DNA of 31,014 nucleotides from Chara braunii (taxonomy: Eukaryota > Streptophyta > Charophyceae > Charales > Characeae): NCBI GenBank assembly GCA_003427395.1, contig BFEA01000381.1, forward strand, positions 1,465,332 to 1,496,345, given 5' to 3'. The notes under the pieces are model-generated. The model was not told the DNA's origin and did not search any database. It saw nothing but the letters and a program-made list of their open reading frames with translations. Shown piece after piece: positions 21,032 to 30,670 of this stretch (its first letter is position 1; the number at the start of each line of letters is the position of its first letter). Both the position numbers and the translations under genes were made by a program.

Positions 21032-21591
21032 GCAGGAAGATCGGGGGAGGGCGGGACCGCTTCACCAAATTAAGGCGAGGAAAAGAACTCGACCTCTTAA
21101 AAGACCTGACCATGCACAGATTTGCATTCGCAATTAATGCAGCGAGCGGTCAAGGCCTAGAAGGCGCAGCTCGGGAAGGTTCTCAAGCTTCTGTTGCTGG
21201 GTAGGCGCCTGTGACTTATACTGTCGCAGGTCAAGGCAGTGGGAGTGAAAGGGCCAGTGAAGCCGTTCTTCAACTTGGGTGAGTGTCACGTCGAACCTGG
21301 AACGATGAACCTAAAAGATCGTAGATGCTTGGTTGGAGTTATGGTCGTCGTAGATTGTCGAGGTACTGAAGATTGCGATGCTTGTAGTCCGTGGATTTAG
21401 TAAACCTAAGGTTGAAAAAAACGGGTCTCTAGCATCGACTTCCCGGTACCGATACGGTCCCATGGGTATAGTTGATGTGGACTGAGGATTTGTTTTCTGT
21501 TGAATCTGCTGTGTCCACTTAACGTCGAACCAGATGCACAGTTGCTGACATAATGCTGCACAGGTCTCTTCCAGATAAAATAAGAAATACA

Positions 21592-21656
21592 TTGTCCCTT
21601 GATGATGCCAGATCGCACAAAAGTGAGTCAAGAAAGTGGGTCGCAGGCCCGCACAC
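21592..21656 (+). repeat. 65-bp direct repeat, copy 2
   Basis: Partner of 20967-21031, 625 bp downstream. Position at the edge of a DIRS-like element suggests it could be part of a terminal repeat, but no matching copy was found at the other end. Confidence 0.8.
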
Positions 21657-21731
21657 CTCCTGTACCGCCCAACTCCCTCCATCATCCTGCAAGTGATATC
21701 GTTGTCTTGCAGAGAATGGTGGAACGAATGA

Positions 21732-22391
21732 TTGTGCGATGGCAGCTGGAGACAGAAGCATGACACTCCTGCGTTCGACGGTGGATACGAGGCTGGGCTT
21801 GAGTGGAGCAGCGTCTTGATTGGCGAATATGGGGCTGGCCGGCGATGGAGAGGTGGAATGAAGAAACCTCTTCTGGCTTTGAATGAATGGTTGGAGCGCA
21901 ACAATGTTGGGAGGGACTGTATGACCTGTATTGACTTGGATGTGTTGTCATTCGTCAGCGGCCAGTGGCTTGTTGAGATAGAGGATCGATGTCGGACTTC
22001 GGACACTGAAGGCTTGCCACTTGTATCACTGTCCACTGTAGATGCTATTATCGATTGTTTCAGTGCTTGCTTCTGATTGCTCAGGAGGGATGGCGAACAC
22101 GATCCTTGCCAAAGTAGCAGGGTACGGGTCTTCCGGAAGGCTTATCGGGAGTACTCCTTGCAGAGGGGTGTGGTCGAAGAATCCGCGCGTCCGTTGAGAT
22201 GGTCGAAGTTGAAGAGGGTGGTAGAGTATATTCGAGAGAAAGTGAAGGTGTTGAAAGGCTATCGGGAGGCTCAAGCTTATCGCGATGGTGGAGCATGTCT
22301 GTATTTATGGGAGAGTTGGCAGCGTTGTGGTGAGGGATTGATACTTCAAAATAAGGAGATTGATATTGAACAAAGGATTGTGTGGCGATAG
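21732..22391 (+). pseudogene. Tyrosine recombinase-like frame (N-terminal and early catalytic part)
   Basis: One frame, interrupted only by TGA at 22074-22076, encodes LLALNEWLERN, VDAIIDCFSACF, SSRVRVFRKAYREYSLQRGV, EESARPLRWSKLKRVVEYI, QAYRDGGACLYLWESWQRCGE and LILQNKEIDI. This progression is typical of DIRS-type tyrosine recombinases: a SAM-like helical domain, then ...G..(E/Q)..A.P(I/L)...K, then RD.A.LYLW.S..RG.E...L...DI. The arginine expected in the R-G-x-E region reads Q-R-C-G-E. The C-terminal HxxR and Tyr nucleophile are absent because the frame ends at 22389. Identification is by pattern only. Confidence 0.6.
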
Positions 22392-22489
22392 TTCTGCTCG
22401 AGGGATTTGAGGAGGTTTGGATGAGATTAAGTATCTTTTGTATCTTATCTTCTGGAACCCTTATTCTTTAAGAGTGAGAATCTAGTGTG

Positions 22490-23526
22490 AATCCAAAAAA
22501 ACGAATAGATTGAGATGGAAGGAAAAAACATTATGAGAGTTGAGAAAGAAACCTAGGTTGTGGAGTAAGGCGAAATAGTTGAAAGATTGCCATAGAAGAA
22601 GAGGGAGACTTTTGTTCGCGAGTGCCAAGTCGTTTATTTAGGATGAGAGAAAAATGTTACGAGCTCGAAGTTCAACCATCATTTCTTGCATTACAGTTAT
22701 GAAAATCCAACAGGCAGAGGAAATATCGAAGCATAGAGTTGTAAATTGGTAGTTCTGACCATTCCAGTTAAAGGCTAAGTACGGGTGAGAGGTTGGGTGG
22801 ACTGGGATGTGATAGTTGTCATTTTTTATGTCGAAACAAGTTATAAAGTCTTGTGTTGGAGAGCCAACTAGGTGAGCAGTGGCGTCATCTGTTGATTCGT
22901 AATGGAAGGATGAGAATGTGACGAAAAGGTTTACGAAGCGAACATCTAAGATAAAGTGGATTTTGAAGAAGTTTTTTGTTGCGAAGACAGGGTTGATTAC
23001 TAAGGGATGTTGAGAAGGTTCTATGACTTTCGTTGAGATGAGTTGTGAGACTATTGTGGAGATGAATTTGTTGTGGTGAGGGATGATGTTGTGGTTGGGT
23101 ATGGTAACAGGTGGAGGGGACTTGAGTTTAAGGACTTGCTTAAAGTGGGAAGCGGGAAGGACATTTTTAACCATTCTTCAGACTTTTATGATTTTGGGGG
23201 TTGGAATGTGAGAGGTGCCTTTGAACTGAAGTCTGATACCGTGATGAATCCATTGAAGCACTGAGTGGGAATATCTTTTAGAAGAGGATGAGAAAATGAG
23301 AGACCAATTGGAAAAATGCTTTGAAGGGGAGAAAACAAAGAAGTCATCGGGGTGCCTCAACCATGATGAATGTTCATGGAGTGCGAAAGTGGTGAGACGA
23401 AGGTCAGAGTTTGATGGTGGGTTTTGGAGATTGGAGAGAATGGTTGGAATGGAAGGAATAGGGAACGGCAATGGGTTATTGAGTGATTCTTGCAGAACTA
23501 TCTGGTGCGGTTCAGGATTGCTCTAA
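22490..23526 (-). pseudogene. DIRS-type reverse transcriptase remnant
   Basis: The minus-strand frame, with stops at 23178 and 22638, reads YSHSVLQWIHHGIRLQFKG (the region before the fingers), HNKFISTIVSQLISTKVIEP, ITCFDIKNDNYHIPVHP, PYLAFNWNGQNYQFTTLCFD and ISSACWIFITVMQEMM. These match DIRS-group RTs (FDLK.GYHH(I/V).(I/V)HP, (Y/F)L.F.W.G..Y.F..LPFG(I/L)S.AP.IF.K(V/L)M). The motif A Asp is kept in CFDI. The YLDD box is replaced by a stop followed by IND, and LHNLGFFLNSHN follows where the LG(F/L).LN..K block belongs. Dead copy. Confidence 0.72.
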
Positions 23527-24541
23527 GTGCTTGTTGTCGTAGCCCGAGTGCGACTTTTTGCTTGCTCTATAATAGTCGTAGCCTTTGTCCTTGTCGTCTT
23601 TAAAGTGGCGCTTTGATGTCGATATCTTGCCATCTTCAGTCTTGAATTGCTCATCTTTCTTTCGGTATGATGAATATTCGGATTTCGGATTTCCCAATCT
23701 TCATCATAGACAAGATATTTGGATAAGCCCCTCAACGCAAACTGCGTGGACCTATTGATAGTCTAGGGGCGATAGTAGTAATAATCGTGCGACGGGCCTT
23801 TGCTTCCTTGTGAGCGTCGTGTCTAACGAGGCTCATATAGTAGTTATATTCAGCCTTGACCATGGGGACGACCTTATCCATAGCTTGTCCCAATGCCTGG
23901 TCTAGTATCTGCTTTACAAGCTTCGTGATGAGAGGTTCGACGCAGTCCTTGGCTACTGAAGCTACTCTTGCGTAAAAGTCTGCAGCGAAAGCTTTGTCAA
24001 TGGGATAATATGAGTAATTCATGTTGATTTCAAGGAAACGGATGTAAGCATCGATCTGCGAGTAGTAGCAGGGGGATGTGAACGTTGCCCTCCATGCGGT
24101 GAGCTCGTTGTAAGCAGGTTGCAACTTGCCGTTTCGTTTTTGTTGGATCCCGTTCATCTCAGATTGAAGCTTCTGGTAGAGTTGGTTGAGGCTTGAGTTC
24201 TGCTCTTGTTTCTCGATGAGCTGGTTCTTCAACTGTTCGATGGAGAGTCGGCTTTCCTCCAACTTGGCAGCCATTTGTTGCTTGAGTTGCTGAAAGACTT
24301 CAATGGTGGTTTGGGGAGTTTGAGTAGAGGAGGAAGATGGGATATTAGGGAGGGAGTAGTGATGTGGGGCGCTCAAGGGTGGGGAGGGTGGGGTGCTTGG
24401 TGGTGGAGGTTGAGAGGGGGGCGGAGGTAGGGGATTCTTTAGTTTGATAGCATGAGCATTCACCCTGTATGATTCTTGAGTATGGAGTCGTTGCACATTG
24501 AAAAGTAGTTCATTGAGGTTGGGAGAAAAGGGGTTGACACA
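23512..24541 (-). pseudogene. Gag-like frame with Pro-rich N-terminus, coiled coil and charged tail
   Basis: A minus-strand frame open from 24541 (after a TGA, no ATG) to 23732 encodes a Pro/Ser-rich segment (KNPLPPPPSQPPPPSTPP), a Gln/Glu/Leu-rich probable coiled coil (VFQQLKQQMAAKLEESRLSI onwards, about 50 residues) and a helical domain (AADFYARVASVAKDCVEPLI). A Lys/Arg/Tyr/Ser-rich tail follows in other frames (23735-23512), suggesting one or two frameshifts. I recognise no family signature; the gag assignment comes from its place upstream of the RT on the same strand. Confidence 0.5.
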
Positions 24542-25784
24542 GTCTCATGATTTTTGTTGATGTGAAAGCAAGTGGTAGGATAGGGAGAACGACGAAAAGT
24601 TTTTCTCCAATAACAGATTGGGGGACGGAAGCGGCGAGGAAAGTGTTGAGTCAAGCATCCATCTGCACAGACATTGGATGAAATGAGTTTCGAGATTCCC
24701 CCCTTCTCTTTTCTCCCTTCCCCCCCCTCCCTCTTTTTTTATTTTATTTTATTTTTTACAGCGTTGGTTGGTTATAGTTGTCGGTCCTTATTTGATTTGA
24801 CTCCAAAGAGCGAAACAGGTAGTACGACAAATGATGAATTGATCGATGATTGGATGATTTGATAGATATGGCTTCGAGTTTGAGAATGTATGTGATTGAA
24901 AGAAAGAAAATCTTCGAGGTGGGTGTTGCGAAGTGAGTTTGGATTGCTCTTTCTTATTTCTTTGTGTTTATAGTCATTTTAAATATATATAGATATTGGT
25001 GCGAGATTTGGAAAAGAAATAACACCTCTATCCTTCTGGTTTTTTTTTTTTTTTTCCCGCAAAGAAATAAATTTGCAAGTGTAAGAGACGTAGGGAAGGT
25101 AGTAAAAATGGGGAAAAAAAGATAAGCGGGAGAGGGGGTTTGGTTAGGTTCAGACCGTTTGGTTGAGAGGATAAGCAATCATATTTTTCTGTAAAGCAGA
25201 ACGGTTGCTTTCATTTTTCGTGCTCCTAATGCTCTTCCCTTATTTATTTTTTTTGCAACTCACAGTGGTTTCCTATTTCTATCTCCCCCCCCCTTTTTTT
25301 TTTTTCTTTTTTTTTTTTCTTTGCATTCATTTTTGCCCTTTATGAAACGAAATGACTGAGGATGTCAGATTTATTCAAGATTCTCCCGAAAAGAAAAGCG
25401 CAAAAGAAGAATGGGGGTGCAAAAAGGAGAAGGAGAAGGGTAAAAAATAGGAACATCATTATGGAAGTTGGAAATAAGGTTCTGCGGGCGTGGTTGGGGA
25501 GGGTGGGGAGGAGAAGTTTGAGTGGGAGAGAGTTAGTGTGGTCGATGAAAATTCAGAGGACTGATCCATGACTCAATCCTATAAAAACACAACAAACAAC
25601 TGTAAGCAAAGTTGTTAGAAGAGAGTTATATATTTCTTGTTATTTTCTTCTCCCCCCTCTTTTTTTTTCTTCTTTTTTTTAATCAGAAGTCGTATATTGA
25701 GATGGCTTGGTTGCAAGAACTGAAAAGAGGGATTGGTTAAGGTATTATATTTGCTTTGAGTAAGCCAGCCTTCGTTTGTCAATT

Positions 25785-25818
<34 letters not shown>

Positions 25819-25836
25819 AAAAAAAAAGTTTTTAAT

Positions 25837-25874
<38 letters not shown>

Positions 25875-25930
25875 GTAAAACAATTGCAAGCAAATGATGA
25901 AGGTGACTTAAGTAATAGCTCCTCTGTTGT
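24542..25930. other. AT-rich non-coding stretch with pyrimidine and T tracts
   Basis: It contains C/T tracts (24706-24760, 25284-25322, 25651-25680) and two long T runs (about 25787-25814 and 25839-25873) separated by acttaaaaaaaaagtttttaatta. The short basic open frame at 25362-25571 (70 residues, Lys/Arg-rich) has no recognisable domain and is not called. No gene is seen. Confidence 0.5.
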
Positions 25931-25940
25931 GAGCGTTTCG

Positions 25941-25991
25941 TGTGATCACTTGATTTAATTAGCCTAATTATTGACGGGTCAAGTGATCACA
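25941..25991. repeat. Hairpin with perfect 13-bp stem
   Basis: tgtgatcacttga (25941-25953) pairs with tcaagtgatcaca (25979-25991) across a 25-nt AT-rich loop at the left edge of the satellite. Confidence 0.8.
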
Positions 25992-26406
25992 TGATTGGTC
26001 GACATGTTACTTGATGGTCGATTGATCGCCCTATCACGTCAGCCGATCCACACGTTGGGGAATCGAATTGTCAGAATTGGTTGGCTGATTACTTGGTCGG
26101 ACGCCTGATCATTTGATTGATTACTGGACTGGTCAACCAATCGCTTGATTGGTTGATCGATCGAGAGATTGATTGGGTGAATTGATTGATTGAGCATGTT
26201 ATCGACTCGTTGATTTATTGGTGGGCAGGGTTCGAAAATGGAGATTTTTTTTTTTTTTTTAAAGAAGGTTGCGAATGTAGTGATTATTTGGAGTAAGTGA
26301 TCCGTGTTTGTTCAATAGGTGGAGGGGTCTGGTTGGTATATCGAATCCATCGATCAATCGATCGCCGTGTCGTTTGGCTGGTTCGTTGATTAGTCGATTG
26401 ATTGGA

Positions 26407-26707
26407 ACTGACATTTCATTAAAACTGATAATTTTTTTTTAATTCACGAAATTGAGCGTACAAAAAAACAACATTTTTCATTGTTTTTTGCCCCCATAAC
26501 GTCGGATGATCAGATCATCAGGTGTCATGGCAACTCCTGATGATCTGATCGGGATGTATATTAACGGTACTTTACGTTGAGGTACATCAGATGGACAAAG
26601 TGGGATAACAATTTTGTCACCCAATGAGCAATGAAATTTTGACTAAATCCACTTTCGTGAATTTAAAAAACAATGTCAGTTTTAACGAAATCTCAATTTT
26701 TGTCAGT
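26407..26707. mobile_element. Foldback MITE inserted in the satellite
   Basis: Left arm 26407-26454 (actgacatttcattaaaact... to attcacgaaa) and right arm 26651-26707 are inverted repeats. Read from its own end the right arm goes actgacaaaaattgagattt, then cgttaaaactgaca, then aaattcacgaaa; it differs from the left mainly by a 9-10-nt indel. The centre holds a perfect 15-bp hairpin (26508-26522 with 26536-26550, 13-nt loop). At 301 bp with no coding it is MITE-like; no clear target-site duplication, so superfamily is open. Other satellite units lack it. Confidence 0.75.
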
Positions 26708-28594
26708 CGTTTGACCGGCTGATCGGTTGATTGGTTGGTCGATCACATGACTTGGTCGACCAATCATATGATTGGTGAACTGATCACTTAACTTTTTGAC
26801 CGATCACTTGATTGGTTGGTCGATCACTTGATTGGTCGATCTTTCACTTGATTGAATACCTGATTGGTCATTTAATTGGTTAATGGATCACGTGATTGGT
26901 TGACATGTCAGTTGGTTGGTTGATCGATCATGTTGTTTAGGTCGGTCGATTCTTGGTTGGGTGATCGAATCATTAAATTGGTCGATCGATTAGTTAGTCG
27001 GTGTCCGATCGCTTGATTGGGCGATCAATTTATTGACTGGTTGATTACTTGATTAGTTGATATATCGCAAGATTGATTGATTGATTGATTGGATAGGCTA
27101 TTTACTCGTTGATTTATTGGTGGGTAAATGTTAAGTTTCTATAGAAAGAGGATTGGGAAAGGAGAATGGTAGTTTATTGGACGGATATATTGTTGTTTGC
27201 TATGAAAGGGTTGATCGTTGGATCGAATGGGTCGATCAGGTAGCTGGTTTGTACGGCCTGTCGCTTGACCGAGCTTTGATTGACAGATCGATCGATGAGT
27301 TGTTTGTTCGACTAATCATTAGATTGATTGATTGATCGCTTTATTGATTTTTGTTGTCACTTGATTGGTCGACCGATTACTCGATTGATCGTTCGATTGG
27401 TCGGGTGATTGGTTGAAGTGTCTTACTTGAAGGTTGGCCTGATAGGTTTGTCAAACTTTCTTCTCCTTCCGATTATTATTATCTCTTCTGTTTTTTTTTT
27501 TGTTTTTTTTTTTGAAACAAGCAATGCACAGGTGTGAGAACAAAGCAAGATGACTAAGGAGATGTGAAAACTTAGGTACGAAGAATATACAATCCAAAAG
27601 GTGGGCTCCATTATTTGCTTGCTAGATGGAGGGGTTGATCAGTGGATCGAATCAATCGATCAATCGATGGTTTGATTGGGTTGACGCTGAATGCTTGATT
27701 GATCGATTGATTGATGAGTCGTTTGTGTGGCTGATCACTTAATTAGTCGGTCAATCACATGATTGGTCAACTAATCAAATGATCGATCGACATATCATTT
27801 GATTGGTCGCCCGATTGCTTGATTGGTTGGCCAATTATCTGATTGGTCAATTATTCACATGATTGGTTGATTGGTCGCTTGAATGATCATTGATCGCTGA
27901 ATTACTCGATCGATTACTAAATTGGTCATTTAGTTAATTTGAAAATTAGTAGGTTGGGTTACGAAGGTTTGTATAACTTTCTCCATCTTCCTTCCTGGCT
28001 GCTGCTTCATTTATTATTATAATAATTATCTCTTTTGTGCTTTTTTTTTTTTTTTTTTTTTTTGAAAACAAACAATGCATAAGTGAGGACAGAGCAAGAT
28101 GACTAAAAGATGTGAGGATGCAAGTGTAAAGAATAAAACAATCCAAGAGGGGGGTGCATTATTTTCTTGCTATATAAGGCGGTTGATCGGTTCATCGAAT
28201 GAATCAGTCGATCGATTGGTTTGTTCGGCCTGACGTTGAACGCTTGATGGATCGATTAATCGATGAGTCAATTGCTCGGCTGGTTACTTGATTGGTCAGC
28301 TAATGAGATGGTTGGTCGACCAATTATATGATTGGTCGACCGATCACTTGAGTGATCGACCGATCGCTTGATTGGTTGGCCGATCACCTGATTGGTCGAT
28401 TGGTCACGTGGTTGTCGATTGATCGTTTCAATGATAATCTATCACTTCATTATTGGACCGATTACTCGATTGGTCATTTAAATGACAAGGGAATTGGTTG
28501 GAGACTTGAAGTGGCTGATTTTTAAAGTTAATAGGTTGGCCAAGGAGTGTTTATATAACTTTCATCTACTTCATTTTTTGTTCTTGTTTTCTTT

Positions 28595-28600
28595 ATTAAA

Positions 28601-28650
<50 letters not shown>
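28595..28650 (+). repeat. (AAT)n microsatellite
   Basis: About eighteen AAT/ATA units at the position where the sister satellite units have a T tract. Confidence 0.95.
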
Positions 28651-28725
28651 GCAATGCACAAGTGTGAGAATCAGAGCAAGATAACTTAGGTACAAAGAAT
28701 ATACAATCCATATGGGGTCAAGCGC

Positions 28726-29330
28726 CCTATCTTTAGTAATCAATCATCCTTCATCCAGATTTTTTTCTTTTAATCCCTTCTAACCTGATGATCCGCTTCC
28801 TTCTTCCTAAGTAGCACGTTGGTCATTATCATTGCTGCGAGTTTATGATTTCAATCATTCAAATCGAAAGGTCTGTTTGGAAACAAAACACGCACAACAG
28901 TTGTCCTGATAACAGTTTTTTTATACTAATATCTGTTAGTTGGGCTTGGGGGTAGGAGGGTTGAGAGAAAAGGCGAACGGAAGAGGAGGAAGAAGTAAAT
29001 GAGAAGGACGAGAAGGAAGAGGAGAATGATAAAGAGGAAGAAAATGTTGTCTAGTTCTTTAAAGATATGCAGCGTTCTCCTTGGTATGGGTGCCTTATGA
29101 GTGGAAGACTTGTTGGGGGTGAGAGGAGGATCGGGGGCGCGAGGCTGGGGGTGTTGGGGAACAAGATGAAGTTGTTGGACAAGTATGGGCCTATTGGGAG
29201 GGGAAGATTCAAATTCAGAGGCATAATCGGAGGATCTGCGGTGAAATCTTCTTCTTGCAGTGGGAACTTCGTCATCCTTCCTCCTCTGCGGCATCCTTAT
29301 CTTCGTGATCGATGAAAGTGAAAACGTGAG
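28726..29330. other. Stretch with weak open frames, no gene called
   Basis: A minus-strand frame at 28926-29294 (122 residues) has a polar Pro-rich N-terminal half and a strongly hydrophobic segment (FFLFIILLFLLVLLIYFFLLF) near its end. The DNA beneath is AG-biased low-complexity sequence, which easily produces such a segment. No homology is recognised. A plus-strand frame at 29067-29315 overlaps it and is equally unsupported. Confidence 0.35.
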
Positions 29331-30330
29331 TTGCGTCCTCGAGTTTTAAGATGAGACACGGTGTCAGCCCGAACACCCTTACAAGGGTATTTGGGTGTAT
29401 TTTTGCATCTCACAGAAGATGCGTCTTCAACAATGTTCGAGAGAGTAACCACAACCAACTCCCAGAGGTTGGGAGTGACACTCACTTTTTTTTTTTTTGG
29501 ATCAGAGAGTGTGTGGGCGTGCGTCTAAAGGGCACGCATTAGGCTAGCTAGATGATTAGTCAGTATAAACCACTAATCTCGCTTAGGGAAATGCGAGCTA
29601 GGAGTAGGTTTGAAATTTAAAGGAAGCGTTGCGCAAGCCGCAGGACACGCTGACGAAGTAGCGGCCAACACTAAGTTTAACCACCAAGGCTACGACAAAA
29701 GAAGGAAGTTTTGTTTGACTCACCAAAAAGGCGGCATCTTAGGACCGCATTGCGTAAGGTGCGTGAGCACCGAGTTTGACCATGGGTCGTCGGTAGTTAG
29801 AACCACCGATAAGTCTAGCAATGGCAGTATAGGAGAGGAGCGAACGAAAGGCCAGGTTTTCTTGCGACAATAGAGGGAGGAATATGGCGACCTTTGAAGG
29901 AAAAATGGTAGAATGGGGGAGCCTCGACCCTTGGCCGTAATATGGCTAGGCTGCACGCATGGCAAGCCAGGTGAAGGCTCGCCACCCGAGCAGCAAGCCC
30001 GTTGTCAGGCGGCCACAAGTAGTGCGCCGCCTGAAAACGGCAGTTTAGGGGTTTAGGCTCAGGGTTAAGTCCGCGTTTTGATAGTGCTTTGGGATGACCG
30101 GGCTGCAGGAATTATGAGAACTCAGGGCACCCCTGATTCTGGACGCACTAGATTTTAAGAGTAANCCCCAAAGACAGCAAGATGGATGGGTGCACTGAGC
30201 ACAACTAGAGACCGTCATTTCTGGACGCTCAGAGTACTGGGACCGTTTTGGCCGGCCGCGGAGAGGGATCGCGGAAGCAGACCTCGCCGCGGCATTTTGA
30301 CGGTATACAACCGGGGCCGAAATGAGGCCT
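29331..30330. other. Unrecognised moderately GC-rich segment
   Basis: It contains an imperfect foldback at about 29351-29413 (tgaga...cccgaacaccctt against aagggtatttgggtg...tctca), a 9-bp hairpin at 30005-30034 and an 87-residue open frame (29610-29873) with no recognisable domain. The sequence could be the non-coding end (for example an LTR) of an unidentified retroelement, but nothing proves it. Confidence 0.35.
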
Positions 30331-30670
30331 CGGAATTTAGTCTATTCTAATAGNATAATAAAAAATAAAAGAAAAAGATTAAGACCAGAAGAGGAGCGGA
30401 GAAAAACGCAATATTCTTTATTTTCTTCATTTTTCACTACATTTAATCTTAGGGGAAATTCCCTTNTTATTTTATGTTTTCGGCAATGAAATTAAAAAAA
30501 TAGAAAAATGTTGAAAATGATAAAAGGAAAAAGAAACAAAACGAAATCGGTTATTTATAAAAATTTTCTTGGAATTTAATTTTGGCAAACTTANGATTAA
30601 TTTATTATTTCCGACGATAGAATTAAGAAAAGGAAAGAATGATGAAAAGTGATGAAAAAGACGAGAACAC
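30331..30670 (+). repeat. Degenerate AT-rich tandem repeat, ~130-bp period
   Basis: ttttcggcaatgaaatt at 30477-30493 is matched by tttccgacgatagaatt at 30608-30624. Flanking blocks (tttaat.tt.gg upstream, gaa..atgatgaaaa...gaaaaag downstream) also match. Single Ns at 30466 and 30594 fall at nearly the same place in each unit. A weaker earlier copy may start near 30335 (N at 30354). Confidence 0.5.

Larger units (their letters stand above)
21592..24541. mobile_element. Decayed DIRS/PAT/Kangaroo-like tyrosine-recombinase retrotransposon
   Basis: Three coding remnants lie together: a gag-like frame (minus, 24541-23732), a DIRS-type reverse transcriptase (minus, about 23526-22490) and a tyrosine-recombinase-like frame (plus, 21732-22391). 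They meet tail to tail near 22400-22490. DIRS-type elements integrate with a tyrosine recombinase instead of a DDE integrase; as I recall, green-algal Kangaroo elements carry the recombinase in opposite orientation, as here. Limits are approximate and no split direct repeats were resolved. All frames contain stops. Confidence 0.7.
25931..28530 (+). repeat. Satellite array of near-palindromic ~20-bp monomers (TGATTGGTCGACCGATCAC type)
   Basis: About 2.3 kb is filled with degenerate repeats of (t)gattggtcgaccgatcact. Examples with 20-21 bp period lie at 26800-26850 (gaccgatcacttgattggttg, gtcgatcacttgattggtcg). The monomer is almost its own reverse complement; perfect 12-bp cores ttggtcgaccaa occur at 26752-26763 and 28312-28323. 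Short TTGA/GATT runs are mixed in. The array is interrupted by T-rich spacers and by a MITE. Confidence 0.8.
26209..28725 (+). repeat. Higher-order satellite units of ~0.43-0.58 kb
   Basis: A tcgaat-centred landmark recurs at 26341, 27223, 27647 and 28195 (spacings 882, 424, 548; the first is 581 after subtracting the MITE). cgttgatttattggtggg occurs at 26209 and 27109. A spacer with a T tract, caatgcaca, gtgagaa, agcaagat and aagaatatacaatcc recurs around 27480-27600, 28030-28145 and 28570-28710. In the last copy the T tract is replaced by (AAT)n at 28595-28650. About four and a half units are visible. Confidence 0.75.

Noticed and set aside
21311-22036. 241-codon minus-strand open frame
   Set aside because: It is antisense to the recombinase-like plus-strand frame and spans the 65-bp repeat; no recognisable domain.
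25931-28530. CRISPR array
   Set aside because: Repeats are degenerate, adjoining and near-palindromic with no unique spacers, in eukaryotic nuclear DNA.
28926-29294. Membrane protein gene on the minus strand
   Set aside because: The hydrophobic stretch arises from AG/AAT-biased low-complexity DNA and no other support exists.
30044-30057. Interstitial telomere repeat (TTTAGGG)
   Set aside because: Only two imperfect units; expected by chance in a window this size.
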